A stretch of DNA of 64,000 nt from Spirulina subsalsa PCC 9445 (GTDB lineage Bacteria > Cyanobacteriota > Cyanobacteriia > Cyanobacteriales > Spirulinaceae). A program made the position numbers and the translations under genes. Shown here piece after piece: positions 18,516 through 27,775 of the stretch. The notes below the pieces were generated by a model. The model made no database searches and had not been told where the DNA came from. It saw nothing but the letters and a program-made list of their open reading frames with translations. The DNA lies in assembly GCF_000314005.1 (NCBI RefSeq), contig NZ_JH980292.1:445410-509409 (forward strand), in the 5' to 3' direction. The stretch's first letter is position 1; each line of letters opens with the position of its first letter.

Positions 18516-20198
18516 TCAGCCCTCTTCGGGGACTTGATGCCCCAGAACCTGATACACTTGGCGCTGAATAAACACATCCACTAAAGCCTGATTGATTTTA
18601 TTCTTATGGGCTTCTTCCCGTAAAATGCGCAGAACGGTAGGCACGGGTAAAGGTTTACGATAGGGACGATCTGCCGCCGTCAGGGCATCATAAATATCTG
18701 CAACGGTTAACATTTGGGTTTGAATGGGAATTTGATCCCCTTTCAATCCTTCAGGATAGCCTGACCCGTCTAAGGTTTCATGGTGACGGTAGGCAATGAC
18801 GGGGATTTCTTTCAGGTGTTTTGTCCAAGGGATGCGCTTGAGAAACTCGTAAGAGTGGGTAACATGAGACTCAATGAGTAAACGTTCTTGATTGCTCAAA
18901 TTCCCCCGAGGAGTCAGCAATTGTTCTAATTCTGCTGGTGTTAGCAGGGGGTGCAGTTGCCCATCGATGCCGCGATAGTGATATTGAGACAGGGCGGTTA
19001 AATCGGCTAGTGCTTCCTCAGAAAGGGCGTGAAATGGCTCTGTTGCCAAGGCTTCCGGCTCATTGAGGTGTTCAATAAAGGCTTGATACTTTTGTAGGGT
19101 TGCGATCGCCTTTTGTAAATCTGCGTCTAACTCCGCCAACTGTTGGCAGTGACTACAACTCCCCCCTTTATCAGGACTATGAAACACCCGAGGATGATTG
19201 ATCAGGTGTTGAAACTTCCGTTCAGCACAGTCCATCTGTAACGTGCGTTGTGCCACAGCAAAGCGCTGACGAATCACCTCTAACTGTTCGGGGTACAGTT
19301 TTTTCCGTTTATTTAAAACCGTTTCCGGTACTCCAACCTTACCAAAATCATGAAGTAGGGCAGCGTAGCGGATTTCTTGCAGTTGTTGAGCATTAAAAGA
19401 AAACCCCCACAACGGCCCTAAATCAATTGTATTCACTTCTTGGGCTAACTGCACCGTTAAATCCGCCACCCGTTCAGAATGCCCCGAAGTCGTCGGATCC
19501 CGGGCTTCAATCACTTGCACAGAAGCCCTCACAAAGCCCTCAAACAAGTTCTCAATGTTTTTTTGTAGAATATTGCGTTCAATGGAAATCGCCGCTTGAG
19601 AGGCAAAAGAACGCAAAATCCGTTCCTCCCAATCAGAATAGGGGCGAGTGATTTCCTGGGCATTTTCCGGGGTAATCAACAGATGAGGGCTAGTTTTGCG
19701 ATTAAGGAGTTGCAATACCCCGATTAACTCCCCCTCAGCATTGTGCATGGGCAGGACAATCACCGAACAAGTCCGATAGCCAAAATCCTGATCAAATCCC
19801 CGATCCAGTTTATAAGGGAGATGAGTGGGAAGAGCATAGGCATCCGGGATGTTAAGCGATCGCCCCGTTGCCGCCACATACCCCGCTAAACTCTCGGGTG
19901 AAATTGGGAGTGCAACCTCAGAAAAAGATGCCCGGGGGAGGGAATCATTCTGAGCCACTTTGAAAATCAAATAAGGCTCTTCTTCAGAACGATCTATCAA
20001 AAAAATACTACCTGCGTCACTATAGGTAATCTCTCGACTTTTACTTAAAATTAGATGCAACAACTGCCCTAGGTCTTGTATAGCAGACAATGCTGTTCCA
20101 GTAGCTAGCAGTTTCTCTATGAGGTCTAGACGATCTTGAAACTGAGTCGTAAATTCCTCATAATCGTATATGAGATTGAGGGAATTAAGGGCAGTCAT
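18516..20198 (-). CDS. GAF and HD-GYP domain protein
   Basis: About 560 residues. The N-terminal half is a GAF-like sensor (AGSIFLIDRSEEEPYLIFKVAQ, CSVIVLPMHNAEGELIGVLQLLNRK). The C-terminal half is an HD-GYP domain with YAALLHDFGKVGVPE (HD pair) and HHETLDGSGYPEGLKGD (GYP). Between the two HD-GYP blocks is an unusually long insert of about 130 residues, including CSHCQQL. HD-GYP domains usually hydrolyse cyclic di-GMP; both metal motifs are intact, so activity is plausible. I chose the ATG at 20196-20198 (MTALNSL); the open frame extends to 20285 but its extra residues look non-coding. Confidence 0.85.
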   Translation of the reverse strand: MTALNSLNLIYDYEEFTTQFQDRLDLIEKLLATGTALSAIQDLGQLLHLILSKSREITYSDAGSIFLIDRSEEEPYLIFKVAQNDSLPRASFSEVALPISPESLAGYVAATGRSLNIPDAYALPTHLPYKLDRGFDQDFGYRTCSVIVLPMHNAEGELIGVLQLLNRKTSPHLLITPENAQEITRPYSDWEERILRSFASQAAISIERNILQKNIENLFEGFVRASVQVIEARDPTTSGHSERVADLTVQLAQEVNTIDLGPLWGFSFNAQQLQEIRYAALLHDFGKVGVPETVLNKRKKLYPEQLEVIRQRFAVAQRTLQMDCAERKFQHLINHPRVFHSPDKGGSCSHCQQLAELDADLQKAIATLQKYQAFIEHLNEPEALATEPFHALSEEALADLTALSQYHYRGIDGQLHPLLTPAELEQLLTPRGNLSNQERLLIESHVTHSYEFLKRIPWTKHLKEIPVIAYRHHETLDGSGYPEGLKGDQIPIQTQMLTVADIYDALTAADRPYRKPLPVPTVLRILREEAHKNKINQALVDVFIQRQVYQVLGHQVPEEG

Positions 20199-20740
20199 AG
20201 TTGCGAATAAGGCACAAAGGGAATAAGGCACAAAGAGTGAATATTCAAGGCAAGCTGAAGCCAGAGAGCTAGACGATCTGCACAAATCCCAATCAGCTTA
20301 TCCCAAGTATATCCTTTTAGAAAAATTTAATACATTTTTTGACTTAATTCAAAGTCAGTCAAAAAACACTCGACCATAACGAGACTATCTACACTCTAGT
20401 CTTCAATCTTTTTTCCGTAGATTCCGGCAATCTTCATTAAAAATTTAAAAAAAATCAGTAAAAATACTGATTTGGATGGCTTCTGATTCCAGATCCATTA
20501 TCAGGGGCGGATCTTACATTGACACCTAGGGGGCTTTTGCGCAAAACGGCACGGAATTACTTCTTGAGAAGATAAAGAGACAGTAAGCTATAGCTTGCGG
20601 AATAAAAGGGAATAGGAAATCTTTTTAATTCCCTATCTCCCCGACTTTTTCACCACACTCTAAGCTCAATGTTCCCAGGGGAGAATCACTTTCAAAAATC
20701 TGTCCTCCCTCTACCCTCAAACCCCGGCCAAACGCCCTCC
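20199..20740. other. Intergenic region, 542 bases
   Basis: Apart from the terminator at 20444-20473, this stretch is AT-rich near 20286-20470 and low-complexity near 20600-20700. No gene or RNA was recognised. It must hold the HD-GYP gene promoter. Confidence 0.5.
20444..20473 (-). terminator. Candidate intrinsic terminator
   Basis: A 9-bp perfect stem, AAATCAGTA (20452-20460) with TACTGATTT (20465-20473). Read on the minus strand it is followed by a run of T residues, fitting Rho-independent termination of transcripts coming from mntC. It lies 270 bases beyond the mntC stop. Confidence 0.55.
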
Positions 20741-21661
20741 TTAATTGGGTGCAAAAGGAGTTATAGTTCCCCCCAAACCTTCCACAATTGCCGTTGTATT
20801 CGCCACCAACATATTAATATAACTATCCCCCGCACTACCTGCCGCCCCAATAGAATCAGAATATAACTGTTGTGACGACAAAACCGCCCCTGATTCCTGG
20901 GCTAAGGTATCCATTAATGCCGGATTAATCGTCGTTTCAGCAAACACAGTAGGGATATTTTGCCCACGAACTTCATTCGCCAATTGACTCAATGTTTGCG
21001 CACTGGGCTGTTCTTCTGTGCTGACCCCAATTAAGGTTCCCAGTATTTCTAAACCGTAGGCTTCTGCGTAATAGGCAAAAGCATCATGGGTCGTCACTAA
21101 CTTTCGATTTTCCGGGGGAATGGTGGCAATTTGGGCTAAAATCCATTGATCCAGTGCTTCTAATTGTTCAATTAAACCCTGAGCATTCTGGCGTAAATTT
21201 TCGGCTTTTCCGGGCAATAATTCAATCAAAGCATCCCGAATGACTTCCACCATAATGATCCCATTTTTCGCATCTCCCCAAACATGGGGATCGGGCAAGT
21301 TTTCTGCCTCATCCATTAACGGAGTAATTTGTTCAGCCACTGCGATTTTTTTAGCCCGAATCCCGGCGGCATTAATTAACCGAATTAAAGCCGGTTCTAA
21401 GTCGTAGCCATTATAGAAAATTAAATCCGCTCGTTCTAAGGCAATACTATCTTGAGGGACGGGTTCATAAACATGGGGATCTTCCCCCGGTTTTAAGATA
21501 CTTTTCAGTTCAATTTTGTCCCTCGCGACCTCTTGGGTCAGATCTGCCAAAATGGTACTGGTGGCCACCACATAGGGTTTATCTGAGTCTGAAGTGGGTT
21601 GTGCATTGCACCCACTCAACAGCAACAGTCCACAAAACAGGAGTTTTTCTAAGTGTCTCAT
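20741..21661 (-). CDS. mntC: Manganese ABC transporter substrate-binding lipoprotein
   Basis: A 306-residue solute-binding protein of cluster A-I. It has a lipoprotein signal (LLFCGLLLLSGC). Metal ligands can be placed as His in GEDPHVYEP, His in LPDPHVWGD, Glu in VFAETT and Asp in LYSDSIGAAG. The H-H-E-D set, with no His-rich loop, indicates manganese rather than zinc. It would bind Mn2+ in the periplasm and deliver it to MntB/MntA for photosystem II assembly. It is divergently placed from mntA-mntB, unlike the co-directional mntCAB of Synechocystis. Confidence 0.92.
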   Translation of the reverse strand: MRHLEKLLFCGLLLLSGCNAQPTSDSDKPYVVATSTILADLTQEVARDKIELKSILKPGEDPHVYEPVPQDSIALERADLIFYNGYDLEPALIRLINAAGIRAKKIAVAEQITPLMDEAENLPDPHVWGDAKNGIIMVEVIRDALIELLPGKAENLRQNAQGLIEQLEALDQWILAQIATIPPENRKLVTTHDAFAYYAEAYGLEILGTLIGVSTEEQPSAQTLSQLANEVRGQNIPTVFAETTINPALMDTLAQESGAVLSSQQLYSDSIGAAGSAGDSYINMLVANTTAIVEGLGGTITPFAPN

Positions 21662-21668
21662 CGTCCAT

Positions 21669-21722
21669 TCACAATTCTTTTCATAATTCTCTCATAATTT
21701 TTATCATAATTCTTTCATTTTC
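21669..21722. promoter_or_regulatory. Phased direct repeats, candidate ManR-type operator
   Basis: Five copies of a TCATAATT-like octamer start at 21669 (TCACAATT), 21681, 21692, 21704 and 21715 (TCATTTTC). Spacing is 12, 11, 12 and 11 bases, about one helical turn. Tandem repeats on one helix face are typical for OmpR/PhoB-family response regulators. In Synechocystis the manganese-sensing pair ManS/ManR controls mntCAB, so a ManR-like regulator is the natural candidate. The array lies between the divergent mntC and mntA starts. Confidence 0.6.
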
Positions 21723-21765
21723 TGCTATGCTGGGGGGTATTGTGGGAAGTTAAAAGCCGTTGTCA

Positions 21766-21797
21766 ACCACCCCAGCCACGAGGGGATGGGGTTTCTC
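21766..21797. repeat. IS605-end-like hairpin before mntA
   Basis: The sequence CCACCCCAGCCACGAGGGG continues into ATGGGGTTTC and can fold by pairing its CCCC and GGGG runs. It resembles the hairpin at 29986-30012 and lies about 12 bases from the mntA ribosome-binding site, so it could affect translation. Confidence 0.4.
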
Positions 21798-21808
21798 GGA
21801 GGAAGATC

Positions 21809-22552
21809 ATGAGCCAGATCACGATTGAAAATTTGGGCGTACAGTACCGTAGTTTTGAGGCCTTGCGTCAGGTTAGCTGTGTGGTGCATTCAGGACGCTT
21901 AACGGGGATGATTGGCCCCAATGGGGCGGGGAAGAGTACGCTGTTAAAGGCGATGTTGGGGTTAATCCCGGCCGAGGGAACCCCTGTTTTGTATGGGGGG
22001 CAACCGTTACACCGTCAACTAGAGAAGGTGGCCTATGTTCCCCAACGGAGTCAGATTGACTGGACTTATCCCGCGACGGTGTGGGATGTGGTGATGATGG
22101 GACGAGTGAAGAAAACCGGGTGGTTGCGGCGCTTTTCAGTCACCAGTCGCCATCGGGCTTATGAGGCTTTGGTGCGGGTAGGCATGGAGAAATTTTGCGA
22201 TCGCCCCATCGGACAACTTTCGGGAGGACAACAGCAGCGCGTCTTTTTAGCCCGATCATTAGCCCAAGAAGCCGAAATATTTTGTTTCGATGAACCCTTT
22301 GTGGGAGTAGATCAAAAAACCGAGGTCGTTTTATTCCAGATTTTCCGAGAATTAGCCGATCAAGGTCATGTCGTGTTAGTCGTGAATCATGATTTGGGGG
22401 AATCGATTACCCATTTTGATGATTTAATTTTATTGAACAAGGAAATTGTCGCCGCCGACGTGCGGGAAAACGTCTTAAACGAAAGCAACTTAAACCGCGC
22501 TTATGGGGGGAAAGTCTCCTTTTTCTCTGGATCTTCTTTACAAGCTGCCTGA
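21809..22552 (+). CDS. mntA: Manganese ABC transporter ATPase
   Basis: A 247-residue ABC ATPase. Walker A is GPNGAGKST, the signature is LSGGQQQRVFLARSL, Walker B is IFCFDEPF and the switch His is in VVNHD. The ATG at 21809 is preceded by GGAGGAAG, an excellent Shine-Dalgarno; the open frame upstream (to 21740) runs through the hairpin and is not used. The stop overlaps the mntB start by one base (TGATG), indicating translational coupling. It energises Mn2+ import with MntB and MntC. Confidence 0.92.
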   Translation: MSQITIENLGVQYRSFEALRQVSCVVHSGRLTGMIGPNGAGKSTLLKAMLGLIPAEGTPVLYGGQPLHRQLEKVAYVPQRSQIDWTYPATVWDVVMMGRVKKTGWLRRFSVTSRHRAYEALVRVGMEKFCDRPIGQLSGGQQQRVFLARSLAQEAEIFCFDEPFVGVDQKTEVVLFQIFRELADQGHVVLVVNHDLGESITHFDDLILLNKEIVAADVRENVLNESNLNRAYGGKVSFFSGSSLQAA

Positions 22553-23391
22553 TGAATGCCCTGCTTGAACCCCTCCAATATAGTTTTATGCAGCGATCGC
22601 TCATTGTCGCGGTTATCGTCGGTATGCTTTGCGCTGTCGTCGGTTGCTACCTCTTAGTGCAGCGTTTAGCCCTCCTTGGGGATGCCATTAGTCATTCCGT
22701 CTTACCCGGTTTAGCCCTTGCCTTTTTAACCGAAACCAATCTTTTTGTCGGGGCCTTTATTGCCGGAATTATTAGCACCCTTTGTATTAATTTAATTCAC
22801 ACCCGTTCTAACATCAAAGAAGATGCCGCTATGGGGATTGTTTTCTCCGCCTTCTTCGCCCTCGGAATTATCCTCATTACCACCATTCAACGAGAGAACA
22901 AGATAGACTTAAATCATTTCCTCTTCGGCAATATTTTAACCGCCACCTTTAGCGATGTACGGGACACCCTAATCATTGCCGTTTTAGTTTTATTAGGGGT
23001 GGGTCTATTATACAAAGAACTACTATTTTATTCCTTTGACAAACTCGGCGCGCAAGCCGTAGGTTTACCCGTTAAATTACTAGATTTAAGTCTAATGGTC
23101 TTGATTGGCATGACCATTATTGCCAGTTTAAAAGCCGTTGGTGTTATTTTAGTTCTCTCCCTATTAATTACCCCCGCCGCCACCGCTTATTTATTGGTGA
23201 AACGACTCCATCAGATGATGTTTATCGGGGTAGGAGTCGGGGTAATTTCTAGTATTAGTGGGATGTATCTAAGTTATTTCTACAATCTCCCCTCCGGCCC
23301 CGCCATTGTATTAGTCGCAACCGGATTATTTATTCTCGCCTTTCTCTTCAGCCCCAGCCAAGGACTTTTAACGGTAAACAGTAAGAAATAG
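22552..23391 (+). CDS. mntB: Manganese ABC transporter permease
   Basis: A 279-residue integral membrane protein of the ABC-3 metal permease family with about eight or nine hydrophobic segments. Recognisable stretches are GDAISHSVLPGLALAFL and LKAVGVILVLSLLITPAATAYL, both conserved in Mn/Zn permeases. The ATG overlaps the mntA stop. The gene is followed by low-complexity TTGCCTA/TTGCCTC repeats with no clear terminator. Confidence 0.92.
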   Translation: MNALLEPLQYSFMQRSLIVAVIVGMLCAVVGCYLLVQRLALLGDAISHSVLPGLALAFLTETNLFVGAFIAGIISTLCINLIHTRSNIKEDAAMGIVFSAFFALGIILITTIQRENKIDLNHFLFGNILTATFSDVRDTLIIAVLVLLGVGLLYKELLFYSFDKLGAQAVGLPVKLLDLSLMVLIGMTIIASLKAVGVILVLSLLITPAATAYLLVKRLHQMMFIGVGVGVISSISGMYLSYFYNLPSGPAIVLVATGLFILAFLFSPSQGLLTVNSKK

Positions 23392-23510
23392 GTAATGGGT
23401 GACAGGTAATAGATAATAGCCAAAACTCTTACATTTTGCTTTTTGCCTATTGCCTCTTGCCTTTTACCTCTTGCCTATTTCCTGAATAATTGATCGTGAA
23501 TCTAGCTAAA

Positions 23511-23600
23511 TGTTAAAATTCTCTAGGGTTTCCGCCTGATAGAGAGGGGATTAGGGATACTAGGAGATGGAGTATCCGGTTGGCTCAACGGGAGTCGTAG
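23511..23600 (+). other. Possible structured leader upstream of 23679 gene
   Basis: GGATACT pairs with AGTATCC (about 23555-23579) and CTCTA with TAGAG just before it, forming two hairpins about 100 bases upstream of the start codon. It does not match a riboswitch consensus that I can recall with confidence. Confidence 0.3.
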
Positions 23601-23678
23601 ATACAGCATAAAAGAAACACTTTAACCAGCCCCTGTTAATAAAAATCAATAAAAATGTTTAATCATTAAGGAGTATTT

Positions 23679-26210
23679 ATGCGTGCAGTGCTGATGGCGG
23701 GCGGTTCTGGGACTAGACTACGCCCTTTAACCTGTGATCTCCCCAAACCGATGGTATCCATCCTCAACCGTCCCATCGCCGAACATATCATCAACCTACT
23801 CAAAGACAACGGCATCACCGAAGTAATTGCCACCTTGCACTATCTCCCCGATATTATGCGGGACTACTTCCAAGACGGGAGCGACTTTGGCGTACAGATG
23901 ACCTACGCCGTAGAAGAAGATCAACCCCTTGGGACTTCGGGTTGTGTAAAAAACATTGCCGAACTATTAGACGAAACCTTTCTGGTCATCAGTGGCGATA
24001 GTTTGACCGATTTTGACTTAAGGGCTGCGATCGCCTTTCATAAAGCCAAACGCTCCAAAGCCACCCTTATCCTAACCCGCGTCCCCAACCCCCTAGAATT
24101 CGGAGTCGTCATCACCGACAGTCAACAACGGATTTGTCGCTTCCTCGAAAAACCCTCCACCAGCGAGATATTTTCCGATACCGTCAACACCGGAGCCTAC
24201 ATCCTAGAACCCGAAGTCCTAGACTATCTCCCCGTCAACGAAGAATCCGACTTTTCCAAAGACCTCTTCCCCCTCCTCCTCCAACGAGGAGAACCCATGT
24301 ATGGGTACATCGCCGAGGGCTATTGGTGCGACATCGGCAACCTCGACACCTACCGTCAAGCCCAGTATGACGGCTTAGACGGCAAAGTTCACCTACAGAT
24401 TCCCTACGAAGAAAAAACCCCCGGTCAATGGATTGGTCAAAACACCTACATTGACCCCAGCGCCAAAATCGAGCGCCCCGTTCTCATTGGTAGTAATTGC
24501 CGCATTGGCCCCCGCGTCCATATTGAAGCCGGAACCGTCCTCGGCGACAATATCACCGTCGGAGCCGATGCCGACCTGAAACGCCCCATCATCGCCAACG
24601 GCGCAATCATCGGCGAAGAAGCCCACTTAAGAGCCTGTGTCATCTCCCGAGGGACAAGAGTAGACCGTCGCTCTCATATCCTAGAAGGCGCCGTTGTTGG
24701 GTCCCTCTCCACCGTCGGAGAAGAAGCCCAAATCAGTCCGGGAGTGCGCGTTTGGCCCAGCAAAAAAATAGAGTCAGGAGCCATTTTGAACATTAACCTG
24801 ATTTGGGGAACCATGGCCCAGCGCAATCTGTTCGGACAACAGGGCGTTTCTGGATTAGCCAACATAGACATCACCCCAGAATTTACCGTCAAACTCGGAG
24901 CCGCCTACGGCTCCACCTTAAAACCCGGTTCCATGATCACCGTATCCCGCGACCAACGCCCCATCTCCCGCATGGTCAGCCGTTCCCTCATTGCCGGATT
25001 AATGTCCACCGGAGTTCACATCCAGAACCTCGAATCCACCGCCATCCCCGTCGCCCGTACCGTCATCCCCACCCTCAGCGTCTCCGGGGGAATCCATGTC
25101 CGCCTCCACCCAGACCGCCCCGACTATATCCTGATTGAATTTTTCGATAAACAAGGCATTAACATTTCCAAAGCCAAAGAAAAGAAAATCGAGGGAACCT
25201 ACTTTAAAGAAGATATCCGCCGGATGCCCATAGCCGACATTGGCACCATGACCTACGCTTCCCAAGTCTTAGACCTCTACAGTCGCTGTTTTGAGCGACA
25301 ACTCAACGTTGCCGCCGTCCAAAACAGCCGCGCCAAAGTGGTGATTGATTACGTCTACGCCGTCACCGGGGCCATTTTACCCCGCTTACTGGCAAAATTT
25401 GGCTGTGATGCTGTGGTATTAAACGCCAGCTTAAGCCAGACCGCCGTTTCCAACGAAGAACGAGAAAACTTGCTAATTCAGTTAGGCCATGTCGTGGAGG
25501 CCGTGCGGGCGAATTTCGGCGTACAGGTATCTGCTAATGGAGAACAGTTAATTCTCGTCGATGAGGCAGGTTTACCCATTCGGGGCGAAACCCTGACCGC
25601 CCTAATGGTTAACATGATCATGACCGCTCATCCCCGGAGTACCGTTGTGGTGCCCGTGCAGACCTCCAGCGCCGTAGAAAAAATTGCCCGTCGTCATGAT
25701 GGTCGCGTCATTCGCACCAAAGCCAGTCCCACGGCCTTGATGGAAGCAGCCCGGGCGAATCATAATGTGGTCTTAGGAGGGAGTGGGGAAATGGGCTTTA
25801 TTTTTCCCAGTTTACATCCCGGATTTGATGCCATGTTCTGCATTGCCAAGTTAATTGAAATGTTAACCATTCAGGAACGTTCCTTAGCCCAAATTCGCGC
25901 CGAATTGCCCAAGGTGTGCCATAAAAACTACACAATGCGTTGTCCTTGGACAGTGAAAGGGGCTTTAATGCGTCATTTAGTAGAAACCCATGCTCCGGAA
26001 AATTTGGAGTTAATCGACGGGGTGAAAATCGTTAATCGGCAAAATGATAGCTGGATTTTGATTCTGCCTGATGCGGGAGAGCCATTGGTTCATTTGTATG
26101 CCAATAGTGACGATCGAGACTGGGTAGATCGGGTGTTATTGGAGTATCGTCAGCGTGTACAAGGGTTTATTGATCAGGAGGAGGGAGTGGATCTCTTGCA
26201 ATTGGGTTAG
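23679..26210 (+). CDS. Sugar nucleotidyltransferase fused to degenerate phosphohexomutase
   Basis: An 843-residue fusion. Residues 1-235 are a nucleotidyltransferase ([52 protein letters not shown]), mannose-1-phosphate guanylyltransferase-like. Residues about 250-370 are left-handed beta-helix repeats ([16 protein letters not shown]). From about 385 the phosphohexomutase domain begins, but the phosphoserine loop TASHNP is replaced by [11 protein letters not shown] (near residue 467) and the DGDxDR metal loop by [12 protein letters not shown]. Cyanobacteria commonly carry such fusions. GDP-mannose synthesis is likely for the first domain; the second is probably non-catalytic. It starts at an ATG after AAGGAG. 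Confidence 0.88.
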   Translation: MRAVLMAGGSGTRLRPLTCDLPKPMVSILNRPIAEHIINLLKDNGITEVIATLHYLPDIMRDYFQDGSDFGVQMTYAVEEDQPLGTSGCVKNIAELLDETFLVISGDSLTDFDLRAAIAFHKAKRSKATLILTRVPNPLEFGVVITDSQQRICRFLEKPSTSEIFSDTVNTGAYILEPEVLDYLPVNEESDFSKDLFPLLLQRGEPMYGYIAEGYWCDIGNLDTYRQAQYDGLDGKVHLQIPYEEKTPGQWIGQNTYIDPSAKIERPVLIGSNCRIGPRVHIEAGTVLGDNITVGADADLKRPIIANGAIIGEEAHLRACVISRGTRVDRRSHILEGAVVGSLSTVGEEAQISPGVRVWPSKKIESGAILNINLIWGTMAQRNLFGQQGVSGLANIDITPEFTVKLGAAYGSTLKPGSMITVSRDQRPISRMVSRSLIAGLMSTGVHIQNLESTAIPVARTVIPTLSVSGGIHVRLHPDRPDYILIEFFDKQGINISKAKEKKIEGTYFKEDIRRMPIADIGTMTYASQVLDLYSRCFERQLNVAAVQNSRAKVVIDYVYAVTGAILPRLLAKFGCDAVVLNASLSQTAVSNEERENLLIQLGHVVEAVRANFGVQVSANGEQLILVDEAGLPIRGETLTALMVNMIMTAHPRSTVVVPVQTSSAVEKIARRHDGRVIRTKASPTALMEAARANHNVVLGGSGEMGFIFPSLHPGFDAMFCIAKLIEMLTIQERSLAQIRAELPKVCHKNYTMRCPWTVKGALMRHLVETHAPENLELIDGVKIVNRQNDSWILILPDAGEPLVHLYANSDDRDWVDRVLLEYRQRVQGFIDQEEGVDLLQLG

Positions 26211-26318
26211 AATCGACCCGGATTCTGCCGAGTCGTTGCGTTTGGTGTGGGGAATTAGAAATCCTGGGGTTTCTTTGTTACAATGTGAATCACCCTTTGC
26301 GATGAGAACTATTGCACC

Positions 26319-27176
26319 ATGACCATCGCCAAATCTTCGCCCTTCGGTATTACCCGCTTACCGGATCATACCCAACTCCCCGACTCCGACGGTACTTTTG
26401 TGAAAAACTTTCAGGAGCATCCCCAAAGTATCCTACTCACTGATTCCATCCAACCCCGATTAGAGCAACTCCATCCTGATGGACAGTATGCCATCGGTCA
26501 AGATTGTGGCATTTATTGGCGTTTAACTGAACCTCCCGAAAAGGGAGCGGAATGTCCCGACTGGTTTTATGTTCCTAATGTTCCTCCCGCTCTAGATGGA
26601 CAATTTAGGCGTTCCTATGTGTTATGGCAAGAATTTATCCCCCCCCTGATTGCCCTTGAATTTGTCTCAGGAGATGGGTCCGAAGAGCGAGATAGAACTC
26701 CCCTATCACAATTAACAGAAAACCGCCAAAAACCGGGGAAATTCTGGGTCTATGAACAGATTATCCGTCCCGCGTTCTATGCCATCTATGAGGTACAACG
26801 GGCAAGTGTGGAGGTCTATCACTTGATCGAAAATCATTATGAGTTAGTCCAGGCCAACCAACGGGGGCATTATGCCATAGAACCGATGGGGGTAGAGTTG
26901 GGCATTTGGCAAGGACGCTATGGGAATGTAGAGTTGCCTTGGTTGCGCTGGTGGGATTGTGAGGGGAATTTATTGTTAACGGGGGATGAACGAGCGCAAA
27001 TTGAACGAGAACGAGCGCAAATTGAACGAGAGCGAGCGGAAGAAGCTCAGTTGGCATTAGAGCAAGAACGGCAACAACGGCAACAACGGGAACAGGAGTT
27101 AGAGCAAGAACGACAACGGGCGGCAAGACTGGCGGAGTTGTTGCGTTCTCAGGGCATTAACCCAGAGGAATTTTGA
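26319..27176 (+). CDS. Uma2 family protein with coiled-coil tail
   Basis: A 285-residue Uma2-family protein. The nuclease-like part (residues 1-225) contains WFYVPNVPP, PPLIALEFVSGDGSEERD and FWVYEQIIRPAFYAIYEV. The tail (226-285) is highly charged, with tandem ERERAQIE units and QQRQQREQELEQERQ, a predicted coiled coil that often ends this cyanobacterial subfamily in LLRSQGINPEEF. Repeated codons in the tail may vary in copy number. A broken relative of its first quarter is at 29960-30080. Function is unproven. Confidence 0.85.
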   Translation: MTIAKSSPFGITRLPDHTQLPDSDGTFVKNFQEHPQSILLTDSIQPRLEQLHPDGQYAIGQDCGIYWRLTEPPEKGAECPDWFYVPNVPPALDGQFRRSYVLWQEFIPPLIALEFVSGDGSEERDRTPLSQLTENRQKPGKFWVYEQIIRPAFYAIYEVQRASVEVYHLIENHYELVQANQRGHYAIEPMGVELGIWQGRYGNVELPWLRWWDCEGNLLLTGDERAQIERERAQIERERAEEAQLALEQERQQRQQREQELEQERQRAARLAELLRSQGINPEEF

Positions 27177-27189
27177 GATTGATATCCAG

Positions 27190-27387
27190 TTACAGGGTTT
27201 TCCCTGAATTGAGGAAAGTTAATCGACCGAAACTGACCATATTTCTTAAACCGGGGAAAACCAAATTATATACCCCTCGACAGATTTCTAGCCAGTCAAG
27301 TAATTCTTTTTCTTGACTGGCATCTGGATAAATTCTGTAGCAATAGTTGAGGTTTAACAAGAATAGTAGCTTATGGACATGAACCAA
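27190..27387 (-). pseudogene. Truncated TnpB (IS200/IS605) N-terminus
   Basis: The minus strand encodes LNYCYRIYPDASQEKELL followed by DWLEICRGVYN, the conserved start of TnpB transposon proteins. After about 45 residues similarity ends and the frame stops. The remaining roughly 350 codons expected for TnpB are missing. A 54-bp identical piece is at 8775-8828. Confidence 0.6.
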
Positions 27388-27540
27388 TTATACAATATTT
27401 AGGGATAAATCGTCACTCCCTAGTAAATGATTGTTGGTGAATTTTCGGGGCATCGAACCCCTCAATTAACCGTCTTTCATCCCGGCACTGACATTTGCTA
27501 CGCAACGCTTTGCGTTCGCGAAGCGTCACGAAGTGAACGC

Positions 27541-27694
27541 GAACGTACAGTGCGGGGCTTCCCGACGATTTCTATGATGACCGGATGGCGAAAATTCTCA
27601 AGGCTTACATCGGCGAGATCAACGACATGGAACAGCAGGAAATTGATGCCATTAATCAGGATCTCCCCTTCACCAAAAAGGAAATTGTCTTTTG
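27541..27694 (+). pseudogene. C-terminal remnant of an unknown gene
   Basis: After an in-frame stop and a palindromic repeat, an open frame encodes LPDDFYDDRMAKILKAYIGE and ends with DLPFTKKEIVF and a stop. It reads like a real protein C-terminus with no plausible start. I do not recognise the family. It sits in the decayed zone before the patA-like pseudogene. Confidence 0.35.
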
Positions 27695-27775
27695 AATTTG
27701 AGTTTTCCCAACTTTTTCACGTTGTTTTTCTAAGATTCTAAAGTTGAAGCCTATCAGATTGTGCCTTGTCTCACT

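Noticed and set aside
23511-23600. Guanidine-I (ykkC) riboswitch, suggested by CTAGGGTTTCCG
   Set aside because: The second conserved half of the motif is missing, and the downstream gene is not of a guanidine-related type.
24134-25265. Arg/His/Pro-rich and Gly/Asp-rich frames inside the nucleotidyltransferase gene
   Set aside because: Shadows of a GC-rich coding sequence in other frames.
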